DNA of 13,709 nucleotides, taken from Verrucomicrobiota bacterium. Its GTDB lineage: Bacteria; Verrucomicrobiota; Verrucomicrobiia; Opitutales; UBA953. The notes under the pieces were generated by a model. That model did no database searches and was not told the origin of the DNA. It saw only the letters and a list, made by a program, of their open reading frames with translations. The number at the start of each line of letters is the position of its first letter. Position 1 is the stretch's first letter. The DNA is taken from the NCBI GenBank assembly GCA_009917805.1, contig RGES01000024.1:1-13709 (forward strand), in the 5' to 3' direction. A program made the translations under genes and the position numbers. Shown one piece after another: positions 1-6,826 of this stretch.

Positions 1-226
1 CGGTGCCGTTGGCGCGCGCGCCGGCGAGGCCGCGGAAGATGTTGCCGCCGCCGACGACGACCGCGACCTGGGTCCCGACCTTCTGGATCGAGCGGAGCTC
101 TTCGGCGAGGCGGTCGAGGACGTCGCGGTCGATGGATTCGCCGGTGACGTCGTTGCGCAGGGCTTCGCCGCTGATCTTCAGCACGATACGGCGGTACTTC
201 GGCTTCTTGGCGTTGGAGGCGGGCAT
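1..226 (-). CDS. pyrH: UMP kinase, N-terminal part (cut by window edge)
   Basis: UMP kinase phosphorylates UMP to UDP in the cytoplasm, an essential step of pyrimidine nucleotide synthesis. Only the first 75 residues are present; the rest lies left of the window. The visible part carries the amino-acid-kinase fold start LKISGEAL at residues 16-23 and the nucleotide-binding GGGNIFRG at 59-66, which is the bacterial PyrH signature. The start at 226 puts about 11 residues before the first beta strand, usual for the family. No Shine-Dalgarno precedes it; the leader is pyrimidine-rich (TTTCCCCTGT). It is transcribed divergently from the tRNA-Gln gene 92 bases away, and not directly behind rpsB-tsf as in many bacteria, although tsf could lie elsewhere. 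Identification is firm. Confidence 0.93.
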   Translation of the reverse strand, partial: MPASNAKKPKYRRIVLKISGEALRNDVTGESIDRDVLDRLAEELRSIQKVGTQVAVVVGGGNIFRGLAGARANGT

Positions 227-232
227 ACAGGG

Positions 233-261
233 GAAATGAGCCCAACAAACCCCAGCGTCAA
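233..261 (-). promoter_or_regulatory. possible pyrH promoter
   Basis: On the minus strand a TTGACG (261-256) matches a sigma-70 -35 box well. The hexamer 17 bases downstream (CATTTC, 238-233) is a poor -10. If used, transcription would begin almost at the pyrH start codon, giving a very short leader or none. Tentative. Confidence 0.22.
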
Positions 262-278
262 CCCCGCCTTGGTCTCGC

Positions 279-307
279 TTGACTCCGACCCGCGAACCGA
301 TGTTCAG
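279..307 (+). promoter_or_regulatory. possible tRNA-Gln promoter
   Basis: TTGACT at 279-284 is a near-consensus -35 box located 35 bases before the first base of the tRNA. The -10 around 301-307 (TGTTCAG) is weak. Position relative to the tRNA is right for a sigma-70 promoter, but the support is only the -35 match. Confidence 0.33.
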
Positions 308-318
308 TCGGGGTGCGC

Positions 319-389
319 AGACCCGTGGTGTAACGGTAGCACAAGTGATTTTGGTTCACTTTGTCGGGGTTCGAATCCCTGCGGGTCTA
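319..389 (+). tRNA. tRNA-Gln (anticodon UUG)
   Basis: A complete cloverleaf can be folded. The acceptor stem is AGACCCG (319-325) with CGGGTCT (382-388). The D stem is GTG/CAC (328-330, 340-342). The anticodon stem AGTGA/TCACT (344-348, 356-360) encloses the loop TTTTGGT with anticodon TTG at 351-353. The T stem CGGGG/CCCTG (365-369, 377-381, one G-U pair) encloses TTCGAAT. The first acceptor pair is a weak A-U, as expected for glutamine tRNAs read by GlnRS or the GatCAB route. The discriminator is A389. No CCA is encoded (the next bases are CGC), so CCA must be added after transcription. It is a single tRNA gene, not part of a cluster. Confidence 0.95.
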
Positions 390-403
390 CGCTCCTTCTG
401 CCC

Positions 404-432
404 AAAAAAAGAACCCCGGCAGGCCGGGGTTC
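404..432 (-). terminator. intrinsic terminator of efp
   Basis: On the minus strand there is a perfect 9-bp GC-rich stem, GAACCCCGG with CCGGGGTTC, and a 4-base loop (432-411), followed at once by seven T residues (410-404). It starts 24 bases after the efp stop codon. On the plus strand the stem is followed by GTCGCG with no T run, so it should not terminate the tRNA transcript by the same mechanism. Confidence 0.92.
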
Positions 433-455
433 GTCGCGTCGCCGGTAAGGGCGGC

Positions 456-924
456 TTAAGCGCGACCGAGGTATTCCTTATTCTCGGTTCTGACCTTGAT
501 CTTCTCGCCCTGCTTGATGAAGAGCGGGACGTTGACCTGGAGGCCGTTCTCGCAGGTGACCGTCTTCTGGACGTTGCCGGCGGTGTCGCCCTTGACGGCG
601 GGCGGGGCTTCCAGGACTTCGACGGTGACGGAGGGGGGGAGGTCGACGGTGACCGGCTTGTCTTCCACGAAGAGGACCATGTAGGACGTGCCCGAGATCA
701 GGAACTCCTTGGAGTCCGCGAGGGTGGCGGCCGAGATGTAGTACTCCTCGTTGGTGTTGGTATCGGCGAAGACGTAGCTGCCGTCGGCTTCGTAGGAGAA
801 TCATCTGGACGTAGGAGGCGTTGTTCGGGGGGGTGCGGACGAGGCACTCGAGAACGATGCAGAGCTCACCATTGTAGCTCATGATGTTCTTCTTCTTGAT
901 GCGATTGACAGGTAGGGAGGCCAT
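456..924 (-). pseudogene. efp: elongation factor P with internal deletion and frameshift
   Basis: EF-P relieves ribosome stalling at polyproline stretches by entering the E site. Two frames together give an EF-P. Residues 1-41 (start ATG at 924-922, MASLPVNRIKKKNI to the end of SYVQM at 802) cover most of the N-terminal KOW-like domain. From 800 the frame changes and reads FSYEADGSYVF through LPPSVTVEV, KGDTAGN, VNVPLFIKQGEKIKV and KEYLGRA to the stop at 456, which are the OB domains. The stretch between them, about 31 residues in E. coli EF-P (the end of domain I), is absent. The span is 469 bases, against about 560 usual, and is not a multiple of three. Read literally, the reading frame leaves the EF-P sequence after residue 41. 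As efp is normally kept intact, this could be an assembly or read-level error or a real lesion. The loop aligned with modified Lys34 of E. coli reads RTPPNNA, with Asn at the tip. No Shine-Dalgarno is visible; the leader is CCCTTACTCCC. Confidence 0.85.
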
Positions 925-938
925 GGGAGTAAGGGCGG

Positions 939-967
939 ACACAAGCGAAGCCCTCGGGAACGGTCAA
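939..967 (-). promoter_or_regulatory. possible efp promoter
   Basis: In the 115-base gap between the 226-aa protein gene and efp, the minus strand has TTGACC (967-962), a fair -35, with TTGTGT (944-939) 17 bases downstream as a weak -10. It suggests that efp can be transcribed on its own rather than only by read-through from the gene before it. Weak evidence. Confidence 0.25.
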
Positions 968-1039
968 GCCGGACTTGCCCGAAAGGAGAAGGGTAGGGCT
1001 CGGACCCTTGGAAACAGGGGTCGGCCGGGGGATGGCCGC

Positions 1040-1720
1040 TTATTCGAGCGTGAACAGGACCCCGCCGATCTGGTTGATCTTGATCTTGGCGGCGGTGTTG
1101 CCGGAGGCCGCGGCGGAAGCGGCGGCGCCGTTCGAGCCCTCGACCGAGGCGCCGTCGACGGCTTCCACTTCGAAGCCGGTGTAGAGGGTGATCATCTTCG
1201 AGTAGAGCTGCTGGAGCTCGGCCTTCGTCGTGACGACCATCTCGACGGTCTTGGCGTGCGTGGTCGTCGGGTAGGTCTTCACGACGATGTCTCCGGTGCT
1301 GTTGCTGACGACGTTGTTGACCTTGGTCTCGAGCGCCGCGAGCGGTCCGGGGATCGGCAGCTTGCTGGCGTCGTTCGGGTCGAGGCCGCGATTCTGGGAG
1401 TTGGCGGAACTGGCGCGATTGGCGCGGTTGGCGACGTCGGCCGTGCCCGGGGGGCGGGCGTTGTAGATGCGGAGCTGCTGGTTGGAGTCCTTCATGTCGA
1501 CGACGACCTCGGCGACGATGAACGAGCCGGTGGTGTACTCCTGGAAGGAGATCGACAGGATGGAGTCGGCGCGGCCGTAGAAGGCCATGTCGGTGTTGTT
1601 CACCTTGATGCCGAAGATGCCTTGGTTGCGGATGGCCTTCTTGGTCATCTGGAAGGCGTCGGCCTGGGGGGCGAGGGCGGCGGTCGCGAGCAGGGCGGCG
1701 GCGAGGGCTTTGGGGTTCAT
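1040..1720 (-). CDS. secreted protein of unknown function, 226 aa
   Basis: I do not recognise the family. The N-terminus is a clear Sec signal peptide: NPK, then a hydrophobic Ala/Leu stretch, then cleavage probably after ADA near residue 22. The mature part has two beta-rich stretches (about residues 25-90 and 130-195) with many alternating hydrophobic residues. They are joined by a low-complexity linker at about 95-115 rich in Ala, Asn, Arg and Ser (it includes ANRANRASSANS). A second Ala/Ser/Gly stretch lies near 195-210. No catalytic motif or cysteine pair stands out. The start at 1720 is supported by AAAGGAT about 8 bases upstream, one of the few Shine-Dalgarno-like sites here. It lies upstream of efp on the same strand (115-base gap) and is divergent from the ABCG transporter gene with only 47 bases between starts, so the two probably share a regulatory region. 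Confidence 0.8.
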   Translation of the reverse strand: MNPKALAAALLATAALAPQADAFQMTKKAIRNQGIFGIKVNNTDMAFYGRADSILSISFQEYTTGSFIVAEVVVDMKDSNQQLRIYNARPPGTADVANRANRASSANSQNRGLDPNDASKLPIPGPLAALETKVNNVVSNSTGDIVVKTYPTTTHAKTVEMVVTTKAELQQLYSKMITLYTGFEVEAVDGASVEGSNGAAASAAASGNTAAKIKINQIGGVLFTLE

Positions 1721-1767
1721 GGCGTTAATCCTTTACCCACAGGGGTGCCGAAGCAAGATTACAACCG

Positions 1768-3465
1768 ATGCTGAGCTGCCAGAATCTCACCGTGCAGGCG
1801 GGTGCCAACGGCCCTATCATCCTCGACGGAGCCAACGCGCGCTTCCTCCCCCGAGGTCTCAACGCCGTCATCGGACCCTCGGGCTGCGGCAAGACGACCT
1901 TGATGAAGGCGATCCTGGGCATCTTGCCCTCGACCGGCGAAGCCTCCCTGGCCGGCCAGCGGATCACCTGCACCGAAGACCTGGTCGGCAAGGTCGGTTT
2001 CGCGCCCCAGTTCACGGCCGCCCAGGCGCAGCTCAGCGTGGCCGAATCCTTGGAGTACGCGCTTCAGCTCGCAGTGCCGGACGCCGACGAGCGCGCCCGC
2101 CGCCTCGAATCCGTCCTCGGCGTGACCGGCATGTCGCCGCATCGCGACAAGCGCGTCTCGGCCCTCTCCGGCGGCCAGCTGCGCCGTCTTTCGCTCGGCC
2201 TCGAGCTCACCCTCGACCCGCCCTGCATGGTCTGCGACGAGGTCACGTCCGGCCTCGACCCGCAGTCCGAAGATCAGATCCTCGCGCTGCTGCGCAACCT
2301 CGCGGAGACGAACCACAAGAGCTTCGTCTGCATCATCCATAATCTCGGCAAGCTGAACCAGTTCGACTGGGTCACGGTCGTCTACCAGGGCGACGTGGTC
2401 TTCCAGGGCTCGCCCGACGAACTCCTGGGCTACTTCGGCATCCCCGACGGCCTGCGTCTTTATGAGGTGCTGAACGCCTCGGACCTTGCGACGTGGCGCG
2501 ACCGCTGGGCCATCTACCAGGCCGAGCATCAGGACTCGTATGAGGTCGCCGTCGCCAAGGTCGGCGCGCCGGCCGAGGTCGAGCCGCTCGCCGAACCCAC
2601 GGTGCCGGGCGGCGTCTCGCAGTTCACGACGCTCCTGTCGCGCCGTCTCAAGCTGTTCTTCCGCGACACCGGCTACCTCGGTCTGACGCTCGCGATCACC
2701 TTCGGTTTCCCGCTGCTCGTCATCATCTTCAACCTCGATGGCGTCTGGGACGTCCATAAGATCCCGTTGGACCGCAACATCGCTTCCATGGAGGAAGTGC
2801 AGCAGGCGCTGAGGGTGCAGATGTCGAACGCCCAGCTCGCCGGCCTCGCCGCGGGCTTGGTGATGTTCCAGGTCATCCTGCTCACGCTCATGGGGGCCAA
2901 CAACGGCGGCCGTGAGATCTCCGCCGAGCGCATCCTTTACGAGAAGGAGCGCATGACCGGCCTGCGTCCCTGGGCCTATGCGTTCTCCAAGATCGTCTTC
3001 GTCTCGCTCGTGGCGATCTTCCAGGGGGTCTGGATGTGCTTTTTCGTGAAGCTGATCTGCAACTTCCCTGGTCCTTGGGCGGACCAGGTCGCCATCCTCG
3101 CCGCCAGCTGCGTCTCGATGTCGGTCGTCTGCCTCGGCTTCTCGGCCATGCTGACCTCGCCGGAGAAGTCCTCGTTGCTGTCCATCTACCTCGTCGGCTT
3201 CCAGCTGCCGCTCTCCGGGGTGGTGCTCGCCTTGCCGGCCGCGCTGACCTGGGTCTGCCGCCCGTTCATCAATTCCTACTGGGGCTGGTCCGGCTACATG
3301 AAGTCGATGATGGGGCAGCCGCTCTACGACGCCTATACCGCCAGCATGCCTAACCAGACCGCCTATGTGGCCAGCACGACCGAAGGGCTGGCCGTGCTCC
3401 TGATCCAGGGGCTGGTCGGTTTCTGCCTCGTCGTGTACGGCTGCCAGCAGAAGCGCTGGAACTGA
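1768..3465 (+). CDS. ABCG-type ABC transporter, ATPase fused to ABC-2 membrane domain
   Basis: A 565-aa half-transporter with the order ATPase then membrane domain, typical of the ABCG/White family. The ATPase shows Walker A GPSGCGKTT (residues 36-44), Q-loop Gln81, signature LSGGQ (133-137), Walker B CMVCDE (153-158) with the catalytic Glu, SGLD D-loop and switch His191, so it should be active. After a linker (about 205-285) there are about six membrane helices near 303-322, 355-377, 404-430, 440-461, 468-495 and 538-558. The cytoplasmic element between helices 2 and 3, ERILYEKERMTGLRPWAYAFSK, is characteristic of this family (related to EraiYrRERm in other bacterial ABCG proteins). As a half-transporter it should dimerise; the substrate is unknown. 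It heads a plus-strand run with two envelope proteins downstream. The ATG at 1768 is the only start giving a complete nucleotide-binding domain. No Shine-Dalgarno is seen. Confidence 0.9.
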   Translation: MLSCQNLTVQAGANGPIILDGANARFLPRGLNAVIGPSGCGKTTLMKAILGILPSTGEASLAGQRITCTEDLVGKVGFAPQFTAAQAQLSVAESLEYALQLAVPDADERARRLESVLGVTGMSPHRDKRVSALSGGQLRRLSLGLELTLDPPCMVCDEVTSGLDPQSEDQILALLRNLAETNHKSFVCIIHNLGKLNQFDWVTVVYQGDVVFQGSPDELLGYFGIPDGLRLYEVLNASDLATWRDRWAIYQAEHQDSYEVAVAKVGAPAEVEPLAEPTVPGGVSQFTTLLSRRLKLFFRDTGYLGLTLAITFGFPLLVIIFNLDGVWDVHKIPLDRNIASMEEVQQALRVQMSNAQLAGLAAGLVMFQVILLTLMGANNGGREISAERILYEKERMTGLRPWAYAFSKIVFVSLVAIFQGVWMCFFVKLICNFPGPWADQVAILAASCVSMSVVCLGFSAMLTSPEKSSLLSIYLVGFQLPLSGVVLALPAALTWVCRPFINSYWGWSGYMKSMMGQPLYDAYTASMPNQTAYVASTTEGLAVLLIQGLVGFCLVVYGCQQKRWN

Positions 3466-3466
3466 C

Positions 3467-3488
3467 GCCTGGGCTGATCACCCTAGGC
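3467..3488 (+). terminator. weak hairpin after the ABCG gene
   Basis: One base after the stop codon, GCCTGGG (3467-3473) can pair with CCCTAGGC (3481-3488) with one bulged T and a 7-base loop. No T run follows, so it is at best a weak or factor-assisted terminator or an mRNA end structure. Confidence 0.22.
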
Positions 3489-3511
3489 CCATTCGGCCGT
3501 GCGTTTCCGCT

Positions 3512-3517
3512 TATAAG
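3512..3517 (+). promoter_or_regulatory. possible -10 box upstream of the small membrane protein
   Basis: TATAAG in the otherwise GC-rich 118-base gap between the ABCG gene and the next gene is the best -10-like sequence there, about 67 bases before the start codon. No convincing -35 is visible at 16-18 bases upstream. It would allow the two downstream envelope genes to be transcribed apart from the transporter. Confidence 0.22.
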
Positions 3518-3583
3518 GGAAATCGCTGGAACAAATGCGAAAGAGGGGGTAGGCTTTCCGAAAGGTCAGCCCCGCCCATTTTC

Positions 3584-3979
3584 ATGTCCAAGATCAACCC
3601 CCTCTTCTTCGCCCTCGGCATCCCGGTCGTCGTGATCCTGATCCTCGTCGTCATCGTCGCCCCGCGCATGGGCGGCGGCGGCAAGTTCGCCGACCTCACC
3701 CCTTTCTCGGTCGAGGCCTACCGCAAGGATTGGGCCACGCTCCAGGGGAACACCTACCGCCTCGACTGCCAGGTCGAGCAGCAGCTCGCCTTCGTCGAAG
3801 GCCGCGGCCGCGTGCTCGCCGTGAAGCCGATCGAAAAGGATCCGACCCGGCCCGCCGGCCGTATCCCCGTCTTCGTCCCCGCCGGCTCCGCCGATTCCTT
3901 CGAGGTCGGCCAGCGCTTCAAGTGCAAGCTGCGCGTCACCCGCGACCTCCTGGTCGTGGAAGCCCTCGAACGTTTCTGA
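3584..3979 (+). CDS. small membrane-anchored protein of unknown function, 131 aa
   Basis: Not a family I recognise. One strong membrane helix at residues 7-27 (rich in Val, Ile and Leu) follows a short charged start (MSKIN), giving a signal anchor. A Gly-rich turn at 29-33 follows, then a domain of about 95 residues outside the membrane. That domain alternates beta-type stretches: NTYRLDCQVEQQ near 56-67, GRGRVLAVKP at 73-82, GRIPVFVPAG at 92-101, then GQRFKCKLRVTRDLLVVEAL to the end. The spacing resembles a small OB-like barrel, which is my inference from pattern only. It has two cysteines (Cys62, Cys114). It lies 118 bases after the ABCG gene and 11 bases before the 644-aa secreted protein, so it probably shares a transcript with the latter and works with it at the cell envelope. 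The leader before ATG is C-rich with no Shine-Dalgarno. Confidence 0.78.
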   Translation: MSKINPLFFALGIPVVVILILVVIVAPRMGGGGKFADLTPFSVEAYRKDWATLQGNTYRLDCQVEQQLAFVEGRGRVLAVKPIEKDPTRPAGRIPVFVPAGSADSFEVGQRFKCKLRVTRDLLVVEALERF

Positions 3980-3990
3980 ACCTTTCCGCC

Positions 3991-5925
3991 ATGCGTCACA
4001 CTTTCCTTTGCTGCTTCGGTTGGTGCGCGATGACCGTGCTCGGGTTCGCCCAGGCGCCTCCGCCCGGCGCGACCGTCAACACCAGCGGCACCGCCGGCGA
4101 TTACAAGAGCTCGACGGCCGAAGGCGGCGCCGACCGCATCTTCAACGTGAACAGCGACTCCGTGGACATGGAGAACGGCACGATGCAGTGGAAGGGCACG
4201 ACGATGAACCTCGGCAATTCCCGCGCCGTCCGCGCGCGCTTCGAGCGCTATCTCGCCGCCCCCACGGACAACGGCGACATCAAGCGCTATGTCGCCCTCC
4301 TCGACCAGATCCAGCTGCTGCTTTCGCCGCAGGTGCTCACGCAGGACAACTATTACCGCAACCAGCAGGAGGCCTTCAACCTGCTCTTCAAGGCCGCGGA
4401 ATTCGAGATCGACGGCAACAGCTCGCTGACCATCGCTTCGCAGGTCCAGAAGATCTGGGTGATGAAGCAGGAGTTCCGCCAGATCGAGATCACCAAGAAC
4501 CAGCTGGAGACCCTCCGCAAGGTCCAGGAAGGCATCATCATCAACCGCGCCGACAACATCGAGGAGGCCAACGACGCCCGCTCGGCGGCGGCCACCAAGG
4601 CCAAGCCGCTCGGCAAGTCTTCGACCGGTACCACCGAGCTCGGCTACAAGGTGAAGGACGAGGCCCGGACGCAGGCCGAGATCCTGGCCAAGAACGCCGA
4701 GATGACCGCCCTCGGCCTCAAGGCCAAGATCGAGTTCCAGTCCCAGATGGTCTCCTTCCTGATGGCGCGCCGCTACCGCCACTCGCTGATCACCAGCGCC
4801 TTCTACCGCGTGCTCTTCAAGGGTAACAGCCAGAACATCGTCGTCGGCGCCAAGGAAGTGAAGGAGTTCTTCCCGATCTCCGACTTCGTGCCGACCCTCG
4901 AGTCCTTCGACATGCTTTCGCGCGAGGCGATCAAGGATACCAGCAAGGGCATGCAGACCGTCGACGACCTGGTGAAGCAGGGCGAGCTCTACGGCGCCTT
5001 CGAGCGCCTCCAGGAGACCTTCTTCCTCGGCGAATTCGAGCCCGTCGTGATGGCTTACCCGCAGGAGAAGAAGCGCGAGATGCTCGCCCTCTGGAAGGAC
5101 CTCCGCGAACTCCAGCGCCTCGGCGACGAACATGATCTCGGCAACGTCGAGGGCTACGTGAACAAGGTCCGCGGACGCGCCCGCGACTTCCCGGGCGCCC
5201 CGATCCTCTCCAAGGTCACCAACGCGATGAACGCGTCCAACATGTCGCTGCTTTCCGCCAAGGCCGCCGCGCTGGCCGGCGACAACGCCAAGGCCGAGGC
5301 CGCCCTCGAGCGCGCCGCCAAGATCTGGCCGCAGAATCCCGGCGTGAAGGATTTCGCCAACCAGGTCGTGAGCCGCCAGGACACGCTCGCCCAGAAGGTG
5401 CCCGAGTTCGACCGCCTTTTCGCCGAAGCGAAGTGGCGCGACATCTACAACAAGAAGCTGGAGTACGCCCTGGCCCTCGCGCAGGACAAGGAACGCTCCG
5501 AGAAGCTCCGCAAGGTCGTCAACCGCGTCGGCGAACTCGACGCCAACATCCAGAAGGCTTCCGTGCTCGCCTCCCAGAACAATCCTTACCTCGCGTGGGA
5601 CGTCATCGTCGAGACCTACAAGACCGAGTCCGACGACCTCGTGCTCGCGAAGACCCGTTCCGACATCGCCCCGCTCGTCGCCAACTACGCCCAGCTCATC
5701 GGCCATGCGGAGAAGCTCGAGAAGGACGGCGCCGAAGCCGCCGCGCTCACCGCCTGGCTTTCCGCGCAGGACCTCAACCCGGCTTCGCCCGCCTGCGGCG
5801 CCGCGGTCAAGCGTCTCGCGAAGTCCGTCGCCGAGAGCGCCGTGATCCGTTCGACCGGTGCCGTGCCCGCTCCGCCGTCCGCGCCTGCCGCCGGCGACGA
5901 AGTGCCGGTGCCGCCGAAGAAGTAA
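3991..5925 (+). CDS. large secreted helical protein of unknown function, 644 aa
   Basis: I cannot name this family. The start at 3991 is preferred because it begins 11 bases after the preceding stop and opens with a signal peptide (MRHTFLCCFGWC, hydrophobic core, cleavage probably after AQA near residue 22); the frame is open further upstream, but only across the preceding gene. The mature N-terminal 60 residues look beta-like. From about residue 75 to 610 the chain is almost wholly helical and charged, with a likely coiled-coil stretch around 150-190 and degenerate TPR-like helical pairs later (for example the AAALAGDNAKAEAALERAAKI... segment near 430, and YLAWDVIVETYK near 533). The C-terminus is Pro/Ala-rich and ends PVPPKK. 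No catalytic motif is evident. A scaffold or assembly role in the periplasm or at the outer membrane is plausible from the repeat-like helices, but is inference. It ends 3 bases before the convergent MBL-hydrolase gene. Confidence 0.83.
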   Translation: MRHTFLCCFGWCAMTVLGFAQAPPPGATVNTSGTAGDYKSSTAEGGADRIFNVNSDSVDMENGTMQWKGTTMNLGNSRAVRARFERYLAAPTDNGDIKRYVALLDQIQLLLSPQVLTQDNYYRNQQEAFNLLFKAAEFEIDGNSSLTIASQVQKIWVMKQEFRQIEITKNQLETLRKVQEGIIINRADNIEEANDARSAAATKAKPLGKSSTGTTELGYKVKDEARTQAEILAKNAEMTALGLKAKIEFQSQMVSFLMARRYRHSLITSAFYRVLFKGNSQNIVVGAKEVKEFFPISDFVPTLESFDMLSREAIKDTSKGMQTVDDLVKQGELYGAFERLQETFFLGEFEPVVMAYPQEKKREMLALWKDLRELQRLGDEHDLGNVEGYVNKVRGRARDFPGAPILSKVTNAMNASNMSLLSAKAAALAGDNAKAEAALERAAKIWPQNPGVKDFANQVVSRQDTLAQKVPEFDRLFAEAKWRDIYNKKLEYALALAQDKERSEKLRKVVNRVGELDANIQKASVLASQNNPYLAWDVIVETYKTESDDLVLAKTRSDIAPLVANYAQLIGHAEKLEKDGAEAAALTAWLSAQDLNPASPACGAAVKRLAKSVAESAVIRSTGAVPAPPSAPAAGDEVPVPPKK

Positions 5926-5928
5926 GCC

Positions 5929-6723
5929 TTACCAGAGGCTGACCGGATTGTCCTCCAGGGGATCGACCACCGTGATGCGGAGGTCGGTCTTCCGGTCGCG
6001 TACTTCGTTCATGAGGGCGTCGACGATGACGGTGCGGTTGCACTCCTTGCTCAGGTGGCCGAGGTAGAGCTCGGTCGTCTGCCATTCGCGCAAGCCGAGG
6101 AGGAGGTCTTTCGTCTGGACGTTGGAGAGGTGGCCGAAGTTGCCGCGGATGCGCTGCTTGAGCGAGGCCGGTCGCTTGGACAGGTCGAGCATCTCGTCAT
6201 CGTAATTGGCCTCGAGCACGAGGATGTCGGCCAGGGCGACATGGTGCTTCACGACGGAGGTGGCATGGCCGAGGTCGGTCAGCCACGTCAGGCGCTTGGC
6301 GGGGCGGGCGTCTTCGGCCGGCAGGTCGAAGGCGAAGCCGACCGGGTCGGCGGCGTCGTGCGGGATCGGGATCGAGGTGACCTGCATCCCGCGGAACTCG
6401 AAGGTCGTGCCGGTCTCGAACAGCTGCCAGTCGGGCTGCGACTTCAGGGAATCCTTGATGCGACGGGCGGTCTCCCGGTTGGCGAAGACCTTCAGCAGCG
6501 GATTCTGCCGGAGCAGGGCAGGGAGGCCGACGCAGTGGTCGGAGTGCTCGTGGGTGATGAAGACCGCGTCGAGGGCCCGGGCTTCGATGCCGAGCTTCTG
6601 CAGGGAGGCCTCGAGCCGCGGTCCCTGGAAACCGGCGTCCAGCATCACGCGCGTCCCGCCCGCTTCCAGCAGGGAACAGTTGCCCGAACTGCTCGTGCCG
6701 AGGATGTGGAAGGCGAAGGCCAT
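5929..6723 (-). CDS. MBL-fold metallo-hydrolase, YycJ/WalJ type
   Basis: A 264-aa cytoplasmic metallo-beta-lactamase-fold protein. It has the start LGTSSSGN (8-15), typical of the YycJ/WalJ group. The metal site is HEHSDH at 58-63, with His122 (PHDA), Asp150 (TDLG), and His198 or His223 as the last ligand. The YycJ-like tail motifs are LEANYD (170-175), GHLSN (197-201) and LGHLSKECN (221-229). Related proteins are reported as DNA exonucleases (WalJ) or are uncharacterised; a nuclease role is the best guess but the substrate is not shown by the sequence. The length is normal for the family and all metal ligands are present. It is convergent with the 644-aa protein gene (3-base gap, no terminator hairpin seen) and divergent from glgC (103-base gap). 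No Shine-Dalgarno precedes the ATG (leader CATCGCCCTCCGC). Confidence 0.9.
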   Translation of the reverse strand: MAFAFHILGTSSSGNCSLLEAGGTRVMLDAGFQGPRLEASLQKLGIEARALDAVFITHEHSDHCVGLPALLRQNPLLKVFANRETARRIKDSLKSQPDWQLFETGTTFEFRGMQVTSIPIPHDAADPVGFAFDLPAEDARPAKRLTWLTDLGHATSVVKHHVALADILVLEANYDDEMLDLSKRPASLKQRIRGNFGHLSNVQTKDLLLGLREWQTTELYLGHLSKECNRTVIVDALMNEVRDRKTDLRITVVDPLEDNPVSLW

Positions 6724-6826
6724 GCGGAGGGCGATGCAACCCCGTCACGCTGCCGCCTTCAAGCCGCCATTCGCCCTTTTCCGCTTGAGGGCGAGGGCGA
6801 CCGGAGGGAAGGTAGGTCATCCCGCC

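Noticed and set aside
3754..5706. Very long open frame on the minus strand opposite the 644-aa protein gene
   Set aside because: Its translation is low-complexity, rich in Leu, Gly, Val, Glu, Asp, Arg and His, typical of the antisense of high-GC coding DNA, with no domain. The plus strand has a signal peptide and normal composition.
6772..6793. Inverted repeat CGCCCT/AGGGCG between the MBL gene and glgC
   Set aside because: Only 6 bp with a 10-base loop in GC-rich DNA, no T run and no known operator match; expected by chance.
6206..6826. Upstream in-frame extension of glgC
   Set aside because: The extra 207 residues overlap the MBL-hydrolase gene antisense and are Arg/Ser-rich; the GlgC family begins just before RVISIIMGGG.
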